DNA of 5,530 nt from Actinomycetota bacterium (GTDB taxonomy: Bacteria; Actinomycetota; Humimicrobiia; Humimicrobiales; Humimicrobiaceae), in the NCBI GenBank assembly GCA_015711775.1, contig JACVJB010000089.1:1-5530 (forward strand), given 5' to 3'. The translations under genes were made by a program, and so were the position numbers. The notes under the pieces are model-generated. The model worked only from the letters and a program-made list of their open reading frames with translations, ran no database searches and was not told where the DNA came from. Of this stretch, positions 1-5,530 are shown piece by piece (position 1 is the stretch's first letter; each line of letters opens with the position of its first letter).

Positions 1-1
1 T

Positions 2-538
2 GCTGTTGGAGTACTTGTAGGTGTTGGGCCAGGAGCTGCGTGCACTACGCGGCAGGTTCTCGGCATTGGTGTTCCTCAGGCTACAGCAATAGCAGACGCG
101 GCAGCCGCAAGATCCAGGCATCTTGAAGAAACTGGTAAATATGTTCTTGTAATAGCTGATGGAGGTATGAGAACGGGTGGCGATATTGCAAAAGCAATAG
201 CATGCGGCGCTGATCTTGTTATGATTGGCGCTCCACTATCACGCGCAGTTGAAGCGCCCGGCAAGGGCTATCACTGGGGTATGGCCACATTTCATCCGGA
301 TTTGCCGAGGGGCGCAAGGGTAAAGACAGATGTTGTTGCAACTCTAAAAGAAATACTTGTTGGCCCGGCGCATGAAAACGATGGCACATTAAATCTTTGT
401 GGAGCCCTGCAGACTTCAATGGCAACATGCGGCTATCTTAATATTAAAGAATTCCAGAAAGCTGAAGTAATGGTGGCCCCCACAATAAAAACTGAGGGCA
501 AGTTTCACCAGCAGACCCAGAAAATAGGGATGGGTTAG
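2..538 (+). CDS. guaB3: GuaB3-type IMP dehydrogenase-family protein, 3' part (5' truncated by the window)
   Basis: This is the C-terminal 178 residues of an IMP dehydrogenase/GMP reductase-fold (TIM barrel) protein; full-length GuaB3 proteins are usually about 370-390 residues, so roughly half is visible. The nucleotide-binding loop [20 protein letters not shown] contains the catalytic cysteine (codon 41-43), which attacks C2 of IMP in this superfamily. It is followed by [10 protein letters not shown], the phosphate-binding [21 protein letters not shown], and [18 protein letters not shown]. The tail [24 protein letters not shown] and [15 protein letters not shown] is the pattern I know from GuaB3, not from classical GuaB. 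The EGVxGxVPYKG flap region with its Arg-Tyr dyad, used by GuaB for hydrolysis, is not recognisable. An ATG at 167 lies inside the barrel and is not the start. It sits 47 bases before guaA, the next enzyme of GMP synthesis, which supports a purine role. The family is known, but whether this copy is a true IMP dehydrogenase is inferred. No CBS domain is expected or seen in the visible part. Confidence 0.9.
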   Translation, partial: AVGVLVGVGPGAACTTRQVLGIGVPQATAIADAAAARSRHLEETGKYVLVIADGGMRTGGDIAKAIACGADLVMIGAPLSRAVEAPGKGYHWGMATFHPDLPRGARVKTDVVATLKEILVGPAHENDGTLNLCGALQTSMATCGYLNIKEFQKAEVMVAPTIKTEGKFHQQTQKIGMG

Positions 539-573
539 AATATCAAATAAAACATATAAAATGACTTATTTAT

Positions 574-578
574 AAGGA
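574..578 (+). promoter_or_regulatory. Ribosome binding site of guaA
   Basis: AAGGA lies 7 bases upstream of the ATG at 586. This is good Shine-Dalgarno spacing and fixes the guaA start, which also agrees with the family N-terminus ([14 protein letters not shown] a few residues in). Confidence 0.75.
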
Positions 579-585
579 AAATTAA

Positions 586-2163
586 ATGGAGAATATTATA
601 GTACTTGACTTTGGGGGACAATACAGCCAGCTCATTGCAAGAAGAATAAGGGAACTTAGAGTTTATTCTGAGCTTCTTCCATATAATACCAGTGTCGAAG
701 AAATTAAAGCAAAGAATCCTTCAGGAATAATATTCTCAGGTTCTCCAGCCAGCATATCTTCAAGAAATAAAAATGAAAAGAAACTAAACACTTTTGAAAA
801 AGAATTTAACGCAAAAAATGCGCCTGAAGTACTGCCGGAAATATTGAAGCTTGGAATTCCTGTGCTTGGCATATGCTATGGGATGCAGCTGATCGCCCAT
901 CTTCTCGGGGGAAACGTTTCGGGCACAGGAAGCAATGAATTCGGGAAGACAGAAATCGATCTTGTAACTTCCAGTCCGCTTTTTAAAAATCTTAAACAGA
1001 CCGAAATATGCTGGATGAGCCACAGGGACAGTGTGACTGAGGTCCCAAACAGATTTAAAGTTATAGCTTCAACCCCTGCGCTGCCTATAGCAGGAATTGA
1101 GAATAGAAGCAGCAGAATTTATGGAATACAGTTTCATCCTGAAGTCATACATACTCCGTCAGGAACGGAAATACTGAAAAATTTTTTATTCAATATTTGC
1201 GAATGCACCCCTTCATGGACAATGGTGTCCATAATTGAAAGCCAGATCTCAGAAATTAAAAATTCAGTCAAAGATGGAAATGTAATATGTGCCTTAAGCG
1301 GCGGTGTTGATTCAACAGTAGCAGCGCTTCTTGTGCATAAAGCTGTAGGTAAAAAACTCACATGTATATTTGTTGATCACGGGCTGCTTCGGTTTGGTGA
1401 AAATGAGCAGGTGGAAACCACCTTCAGGAAGAATTTTAAAATAAATTTTATACATGTTAAGGCAAAAGAAAGATTTCTTTCAAAATTAAAAGCAGTAGAC
1501 GATCCCGAGGAAAAAAGAAAAATAATCGGCAATGAATTTATAAGGGTTTTTGAAGAGCAGGCCGGGAAAATAAAAGATGTTGAATACCTGGTACAGGGCA
1601 CATTGTATTCTGATGTTATTGAAAGCGGGACAGGAGTTGCTGCTAAAATAAAGTCACATCACAATGTCGGGGGGCTTCCTGCAGATATGAATATAAAGCT
1701 GATTGAACCTTTAAGGCAGCTTTTTAAAGATGAAGTAAGAAAGCTCGGAATAGAGCTGGGACTTTCAGAGGAAATCGTAAGAAGGCAGCCATTTCCAGGT
1801 CCTGGCCTTGCAATACGCATAATAGGCGAAGTTACAGAAGAACGCCTTGAGATACTTAAAATGGCTGATAAAATAGTTCTTGAAGAAATAAAAAGGGCAA
1901 ATCTTTATGATAAAATATGGCAGTCTTTTGCAGTCCTTCCGGCAATAAAAAGTGTCGGAGTTATGGGTGATGAAAGGACATATGCATATCCTGTGGTAAT
2001 CAGAGCCGTAAACAGTGAAGATGCTATGACTGCAGACTGGGTCAGGCTGCCTTATGAAGTGATGGAAAGACTGAGCAACAGGATTATAAACGAAGTTAAC
2101 GGAGTTAACAGGGTCGTTTATGATATAAGTTCAAAACCGCCCAGCACCATAGAATGGGAATAA
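586..2163 (+). CDS. guaA: GMP synthase (glutamine-hydrolysing)
   Basis: A cytosolic enzyme of 525 residues, the normal family length, that converts XMP to GMP using ATP and glutamine-derived ammonia. The N-terminal class I glutamine amidotransferase domain (about 1-205) starts with [19 protein letters not shown]. It has nucleophile Cys97 in GICYGMQ and the catalytic partners His184 and Glu186 in QFHPEV. The ATP-pyrophosphatase domain (about 210-400) carries the P-loop LSGGVDST (237-244), [18 protein letters not shown] and [10 protein letters not shown]. The C-terminal XMP-binding/dimerisation domain (about 400-525) has [45 protein letters not shown] and the terminal KPPSTIEWE. There are three oddities, all in the glutaminase domain: SGSP (51-54) where the family has SGGP, MSHRD (144-148) where it has MSHGD, and about 17 extra charged residues between SGSP and Cys97 relative to E. 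coli GuaA as I recall it. All catalytic residues I can place are present, so the enzyme should be active. The identification is secure. Confidence 0.98.
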   Translation: MENIIVLDFGGQYSQLIARRIRELRVYSELLPYNTSVEEIKAKNPSGIIFSGSPASISSRNKNEKKLNTFEKEFNAKNAPEVLPEILKLGIPVLGICYGMQLIAHLLGGNVSGTGSNEFGKTEIDLVTSSPLFKNLKQTEICWMSHRDSVTEVPNRFKVIASTPALPIAGIENRSSRIYGIQFHPEVIHTPSGTEILKNFLFNICECTPSWTMVSIIESQISEIKNSVKDGNVICALSGGVDSTVAALLVHKAVGKKLTCIFVDHGLLRFGENEQVETTFRKNFKINFIHVKAKERFLSKLKAVDDPEEKRKIIGNEFIRVFEEQAGKIKDVEYLVQGTLYSDVIESGTGVAAKIKSHHNVGGLPADMNIKLIEPLRQLFKDEVRKLGIELGLSEEIVRRQPFPGPGLAIRIIGEVTEERLEILKMADKIVLEEIKRANLYDKIWQSFAVLPAIKSVGVMGDERTYAYPVVIRAVNSEDAMTADWVRLPYEVMERLSNRIINEVNGVNRVVYDISSKPPSTIEWE

Positions 2164-2178
2164 TTTAAAGTATTTAAA

Positions 2179-2184
2179 AAGGGG
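2179..2184 (+). promoter_or_regulatory. Ribosome binding site of the chorismate mutase gene
   Basis: AAGGGG lies 8 bases before the ATG at 2193, a reasonable Shine-Dalgarno match and spacing. It sits inside the 29-base guaA/chorismate mutase gap, which leaves little room for a separate promoter. Confidence 0.65.
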
Positions 2185-2192
2185 TAATTGCG

Positions 2193-2477
2193 ATGGAAGA
2201 GGATTTTAAGAAAAAGTTAAAAAAATACAGAGATGACATTGACAAAATAGACAGGGGACTTGTGGAGCTTCTTAATAAAAGGGCAGAAATAGTTTCAAAT
2301 ATCAAAAAACTTAAAAGCATTCAAGACATGCCTTTATATGATGCAAAAAGGGAAGAGGACCTGATAAATAATATTGTCAAATATAACAAGGGACCTCTGT
2401 ATAATGATAACATAATCCAGATTTTTGAATCTATTTTACGCAATGTGCAGATACTTGAAAAGGACGAGACTTTATAA
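2193..2477 (+). CDS. aroQ: Chorismate mutase, AroQ class, single domain
   Basis: A small all-helical protein of 94 residues, typical of free-standing AroQ chorismate mutases, which rearrange chorismate to prephenate on the way to phenylalanine and tyrosine. The family signature is clear: YRDDIDKIDRGLVELLNKRAEI, then KKLK, then PLYDAKREEDLI and GPL. Against E. coli PheA residues Arg11, Arg28, Lys39, Asp48, Arg51 and Glu52, the matching residues here are Arg13, Arg30, Lys41, Asp50, Arg53 and Glu54. The last helix (IFESILRNVQILEK) appears to have Val85 and Glu89 at the positions of E. coli Ser84 and Gln88; a glutamate at that last site is known in some family members. There is no signal peptide, so it is a cytosolic enzyme, unlike secreted mycobacterial forms. 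The stop is 15 bases from the DAHP synthase start and in the same reading frame, so a functional partnership with that enzyme is likely (inference). Confidence 0.93.
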   Translation: MEEDFKKKLKKYRDDIDKIDRGLVELLNKRAEIVSNIKKLKSIQDMPLYDAKREEDLINNIVKYNKGPLYNDNIIQIFESILRNVQILEKDETL

Positions 2478-2479
2478 AC

Positions 2480-2485
2480 AGAAAG
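2480..2485 (+). promoter_or_regulatory. Weak ribosome binding site of the DAHP synthase gene
   Basis: AGAAAG lies 7 bases before the ATG at 2493. It is a poor Shine-Dalgarno match compared with the sites of the two genes upstream. With a 15-base stop-to-start gap, translation may depend on ribosomes finishing the chorismate mutase gene (translational coupling, an inference). Confidence 0.35.
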
Positions 2486-2492
2486 TATTTTT

Positions 2493-3326
2493 ATGGATGA
2501 AAAAATAAACACTAAAAAAGACACAGTTAAAGACAAACCAGCCCAAAACAGCAGCGGCAGACTTGTAGTTGATGGATACATTACAATAATAGCCGGTCCA
2601 TGCGCCATTGAAAGCCGCGCCCAGCTTGACGGCATCGCTGCCCTTATAAAGGAGAGCGGGCTTAAGTATTTAAGGGGAGGGGCATATAAACCCCGTACTT
2701 CACCATACAGTTTCCAGGGACTTGAAAGAAAAGGTCTTGAATATATAAAAGAAATTGCTGAAAAATATGATTTAAAAGCAGTAACCGAAGTCACTGATGC
2801 TGATAAAGTTGATATAGTAGCAGAGTATGTTGATGTTCTTCAGATAGGAACCCGGAACATGTCCAATTTTGCGCTACTGAAAAAAGTTGGCAAAGTTGTT
2901 AATGAAATGAAAAAATCAGTAATTTTAAAAAGAGGCTGGGGCTCCACTATAAAAGAGTGGCTGCTGGCGGTTGAGTATATTACCTCGCAGGGACATGCTG
3001 AAGTAGTGCTCTGCGAAAGAGGCATAAGAACTTTTGAGCCATACACAAGGTTTACCCTTGACCTTTCTGCAGTCCCGGTTATAAAAAAATTAAGCAGGCT
3101 GCCAATAATTATAGATCCGTCTCACGCAGTCGGCCAGAGCGACCTTGTGGTTCCAATGAGCAGAGCTGCAATTGCAGTAGGGGCAGACGGTTTGATTGTA
3201 GAGGTTCACACGGACCCGGAAAAAGCTCTTTGCGACGGCCAGCAGGCATTAAATGCCCACCAGACAAAGGAAATGCTTACCCAAATCGAGTACATAGCAA
3301 AGTTTTTTGGCAGGAAAATAAGATAA
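2493..3326 (+). CDS. aroF: 3-deoxy-7-phosphoheptulonate (DAHP) synthase, type I-beta
   Basis: A 277-residue enzyme that condenses phosphoenolpyruvate with erythrose 4-phosphate, the first step of the shikimate pathway. The I-beta/KDO8P synthase-like barrel is plain: IIAGPCAIES (32-41), YLRGGAYKPRTSPYSFQGL (59-77), TEV (98-100), LQIGTRNMSNFALLK (116-130), LKRGWGSTIKEWL (145-157), LCERGIRTFEPYTRFTLD (173-190), IIDPSHAVGQSDLVVP (206-221) and EVHTDPEKALCDGQQAL (237-253). By alignment to the Thermotoga enzyme, the metal ligands are Cys37, His211, Glu237 and Asp248. About four extra residues lie in the VVNEMKKS stretch before LKRG. Residues 1-24 are polar and lysine-rich and look like a linker; there is no ferredoxin-like/ACT-type regulatory domain as in the Thermotoga enzyme. 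Feedback control could instead come through the adjacent chorismate mutase, as in the Bacillus fusion enzyme (inference). The ATG at 2493 is the only good start upstream of the barrel. Confidence 0.96.
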   Translation: MDEKINTKKDTVKDKPAQNSSGRLVVDGYITIIAGPCAIESRAQLDGIAALIKESGLKYLRGGAYKPRTSPYSFQGLERKGLEYIKEIAEKYDLKAVTEVTDADKVDIVAEYVDVLQIGTRNMSNFALLKKVGKVVNEMKKSVILKRGWGSTIKEWLLAVEYITSQGHAEVVLCERGIRTFEPYTRFTLDLSAVPVIKKLSRLPIIIDPSHAVGQSDLVVPMSRAAIAVGADGLIVEVHTDPEKALCDGQQALNAHQTKEMLTQIEYIAKFFGRKIR

Positions 3327-3351
3327 TTGCAATTTACGGAATCGGTTAATT

Positions 3352-5530
3352 TTGGAACTGGAAAAATGCCTCAACAGCGCGCAGCTTAAAGCTGTAAAAA
3401 GTATAAAAAACCCGCTGCTTGTAATAGCCGGCGCAGGCAGCGGCAAAACAAGGGTGCTCACCTATAAAATATCCTATCTTATCAGGGAAGCCGGGGTTGA
3501 CCCTTTTAATATTCTTGCAATTACTTTCACAAATAAAGCTGCAAAGGAAATGAAAAAAAGGGTAATTGAACTGGTGGGAAAGATTGGAGAAGTGATGTGG
3601 GTGAGCACATTTCATTCTTTCTGCGCAAGAATTTTAAGAAACGAAATTTATCACAAAGGTATTTCATCAAACTTTGTTATTTATGATGATTCCGATCAGG
3701 TTGGCCTGACCGCAAAATGTCTTTCAGAGCTTAATATTGACAGTAAGCGTTTTCTGCCAAGAGCAGTGCATTCAATAATATCGGATGCTAAAAACAGGCT
3801 TATAAACTGTGAGGAGTATAATGACAGGGCAACAGATTATTATGAAAAAACTGTAGCAAGGGTATACCCTCTTTATCAGCAAAAACTGATTAAGGCAAAT
3901 GCAGTGGATTTTGATGATCTTCTTATGTATACTGCAGAAATTTTAAAAGAATATCCTGAAATAAAGGAAAAATACCAGGAAAAGTTCAGGTATATTTTAG
4001 TAGATGAGTTTCAGGACACAAATATTGCCCAGAATGAAATAGTTCTTTTACTCGCCGAGAAGTATAAAAATGTTTATGTTGTGGGAGATGATGACCAGAG
4101 CATATACAGCTGGAGGGGCGCTGAAATTGAAAACATCATAAGTTTTGATAAAAACTTCAAGGATACAGAAATAATTAAACTGGAACAGAATTACCGTTCA
4201 ACAAAGACAATACTGGAAGCGGCAAACAGCCTTATTTCAAATAACGGAAGCAGGAAAAACAAAAAACTCTGGACAGAAAATACTGAAGGGGATTTAATTT
4301 CAAAGTTTTCGGCAGCCGATGAAAAAGAAGAGGCATCATTTGTAATTTCAGAGATAAAAAGACTTACAGAAAGTAAAAATAAAAAATACCGTGATTTTGC
4401 AGTATTTTACAGAACCAACGCGCAGTCAAGGGCAGTTGAGGAACAGCTTATAAAAGAAGGCATTCCTTATAAAATATACGGAGGACTCAGATTTTATGAC
4501 CGCAGGGAAATAAAGGATATGCTTGCTTATTTAAAGCTAATTTCTAATCCGAAGGATATAATGAGTCTTCTAAGGATAGTAAATGTTCCCGGAAGAAAAA
4601 TCGGAAAAGCAACTCTTTCTGAAGTGGAAAAATTTGCTGCTGCAAATCATATAACTTTTATCGAAGCATTTTACAGAAACAGCGAGATTGAGTCTTTAAG
4701 CGAGGCTGCTAAAAAAAGAATAGATGAGTTCATTGAAATGATGGGTAATTTTCGGGGTGTTGCATCAAAAGGCTGTAAAATTTATAAACTTCTTGAAAAA
4801 ATCTGGACAGATACAGGATATATGCTACAGCTTGAGAATGAAAATACAATTGAAGCGGAAAACAGACAGGAAAATTTAAAGGAGCTTTTGACAGTAACAA
4901 AGGAATATGATTTAAAATCGACAGAAACTGCAAAAGATGCGGCAATATCAGTTCTTGAAGGATTTCTTGAAGAAATATCGCTTATTACAGATATTGATAA
5001 TTATGACACTGGTTCTGACGCAGTTGTGCTTATGACATTGCATAATGCAAAAGGTCTTGAATATCCTGTAGTCTTTATTATTGGAATGGAGGACGGTATT
5101 TTTCCCCATTCAAGAAGCATGGAGAGCATATCAGAGCTCGAGGAGGAAAGAAGGCTTTGCTATGTAGGCATAACAAGGGCTCAGGAGAAAGTCTATCTGG
5201 TGTGTGCGGCCAGCCGAAGCATATTTGGCAATACAAGTTACAGGAATGTTTCAAGATTCTTAAAAGAAATTCCAAAAAATCTTATCAGGGATGAAAACGC
5301 AGGGCCGGAGAATATTAAGAAATCAGCCGGTTTTGCCAGAAGCGCAGCATTTTATAAAAAACCTCCGGATGATGATATGTGGGCTGATTATGCAAGTAAT
5401 GAAAGCACGGTATATCCGGAATACAGGGAGGGTGATTTTGTTGTACATAAAATGTGGGGCAAAGGCAAAATTCTTAAAACATCGGTATTGAAAGATGATG
5501 TCGAACTGGAAGTGTTTTTTGATAAAACAC
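3352..5530 (+). CDS. pcrA: ATP-dependent DNA helicase PcrA/UvrD (SF1A), 3' end outside the window
   Basis: 726 residues are visible. The family is usually about 720-750 residues, so only a short tail is missing. PcrA/UvrD is a 3'-5' SF1A helicase that acts in nucleotide excision repair, replication restart and recombinase removal. The motifs occur in order: Q motif LNSAQLKAV (7-15), Walker A AGAGSGKT (26-33), Ia TFTNKAAKEMKKR (58-70), Ib TFHSFCARILR (86-96), II LVDEFQDTN (216-224), III VVGDDDQSIYSWRGA (243-257), IV LEQNYRS (277-283), YGGLRFYDRREIKD (376-389), V/Va LMTLHNAKGLEYPVVF (560-575) and VI EERRLCYVGITRAQEKVYL (598-616). The C-terminus enters the Tudor-like domain GDFVVHKMWGKGKIL (694-708), which in PcrA/UvrD contacts RNA polymerase. 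An in-frame stop at 3319-3321 limits the start; TTG at 3352 gives MELEKCLNSAQ, the usual spacing to the Q motif. The upstream Shine-Dalgarno match is weak (ACGGA, 3336-3340). CTG at 3358 is the only other nearby option. No frameshift or internal stop is seen. Confidence 0.96.
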   Translation, partial: MELEKCLNSAQLKAVKSIKNPLLVIAGAGSGKTRVLTYKISYLIREAGVDPFNILAITFTNKAAKEMKKRVIELVGKIGEVMWVSTFHSFCARILRNEIYHKGISSNFVIYDDSDQVGLTAKCLSELNIDSKRFLPRAVHSIISDAKNRLINCEEYNDRATDYYEKTVARVYPLYQQKLIKANAVDFDDLLMYTAEILKEYPEIKEKYQEKFRYILVDEFQDTNIAQNEIVLLLAEKYKNVYVVGDDDQSIYSWRGAEIENIISFDKNFKDTEIIKLEQNYRSTKTILEAANSLISNNGSRKNKKLWTENTEGDLISKFSAADEKEEASFVISEIKRLTESKNKKYRDFAVFYRTNAQSRAVEEQLIKEGIPYKIYGGLRFYDRREIKDMLAYLKLISNPKDIMSLLRIVNVPGRKIGKATLSEVEKFAAANHITFIEAFYRNSEIESLSEAAKKRIDEFIEMMGNFRGVASKGCKIYKLLEKIWTDTGYMLQLENENTIEAENRQENLKELLTVTKEYDLKSTETAKDAAISVLEGFLEEISLITDIDNYDTGSDAVVLMTLHNAKGLEYPVVFIIGMEDGIFPHSRSMESISELEEERRLCYVGITRAQEKVYLVCAASRSIFGNTSYRNVSRFLKEIPKNLIRDENAGPENIKKSAGFARSAAFYKKPPDDDMWADYASNESTVYPEYREGDFVVHKMWGKGKILKTSVLKDDVELEVFFDKT

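Noticed and set aside
167..169. ATG that could be taken as the start of a short 123-residue protein
   Set aside because: The frame is open upstream to base 2 and encodes the catalytic-cysteine loop of the IMP dehydrogenase family, so this is an internal methionine (GGMRTGGD).
539..585. Possible promoter in the guaB3-guaA gap (TATAAAAT at 555-562)
   Set aside because: No matching -35 element is seen at the right distance, and such a -10-like string is expected by chance in AT-rich spacer. No hairpin terminator for guaB3 is visible either.
2092..2112. Short tandem-like GTTAAC ... GTTAAC repeat near the end of guaA
   Set aside because: It is explained by the conserved protein sequence NEVNGVNRV of GMP synthase.
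2475..2492. Programmed stop-codon readthrough making a chorismate mutase-DAHP synthase fusion
   Set aside because: The stop is TAA followed by ACA, not a known leaky context, and the second gene has its own ATG at 2493. Separate translation or coupling is the simpler reading.
2321..2794. A 157-residue open frame on the minus strand across the chorismate mutase/DAHP synthase junction
   Set aside because: It is antisense to two strongly conserved genes, and its translation is serine/leucine/tyrosine-rich with no recognisable domain, as expected of a shadow frame.
5291..5491. A 66-residue + strand frame near the right edge
   Set aside because: It overlaps the helicase C-terminal region in another frame, and the helicase reading continues through it into its Tudor-like domain.
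1..5530. Search for a new defence system, mobile element, CRISPR array, riboswitch or RNA gene
   Set aside because: Nearly all bases are accounted for by five well-known genes, the longest gap is 47 bases, and no direct repeat arrays, inverted terminal repeats or structured RNA motifs are visible. The UvrD-type helicase is a full housekeeping PcrA, not a defence-linked helicase fusion.

Overview
The window is a compact cluster of housekeeping genes, all on the + strand. Five genes are visible: the 3' part of a GuaB3-type IMP dehydrogenase-family gene, guaA (GMP synthase), a single-domain AroQ chorismate mutase, a type I-beta DAHP synthase (aroF-type), and a nearly complete PcrA/UvrD-type DNA helicase that runs off the right edge. 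The gaps are 47, 29, 15 and 25 bases. I see no convincing terminator or promoter between the genes, so the block reads as one operon or as overlapping transcription units.

Organism: the DNA is AT-rich by eye, with A/T-favouring third positions and many AAA, GAA, ATA and AGA/AGG codons. The proteins are clearly bacterial. GuaB3 is best known from Actinomycetota and Cyanobacteria. From general knowledge, guaB3, guaA, a small chorismate mutase and pcrA/uvrD1 lie in the same broad neighbourhood in several actinobacteria. A low-GC, deep-branching or uncultivated actinobacterial relative is therefore a reasonable guess. It is an inference only, because no rRNA or other decisive marker is present.

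Layout: bases 2-538 carry the GuaB3 C-terminal half. Bases 586-2163 carry guaA, whose glutaminase domain has a 17-residue charged insertion and two unusual motif substitutions. Bases 2193-2477 carry chorismate mutase, and 2493-3326 carry DAHP synthase. These last two are in the same reading frame with a single TAA between them, which mirrors the fused chorismate mutase-DAHP synthase enzyme of Bacillus. Bases 3352-5530 carry the helicase, which most likely starts at TTG.

How they fit together: GuaB3 (if it acts as an IMP dehydrogenase) and GuaA are the two consecutive steps from IMP to GMP. DAHP synthase is the entry step of the shikimate pathway, and chorismate mutase is the branch step towards phenylalanine and tyrosine. 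PcrA is a repair and replication-restart helicase with no metabolic link. I found no mobile element, CRISPR array, RNA gene or defence system. The most interesting point is the in-frame split chorismate mutase/DAHP synthase pair.
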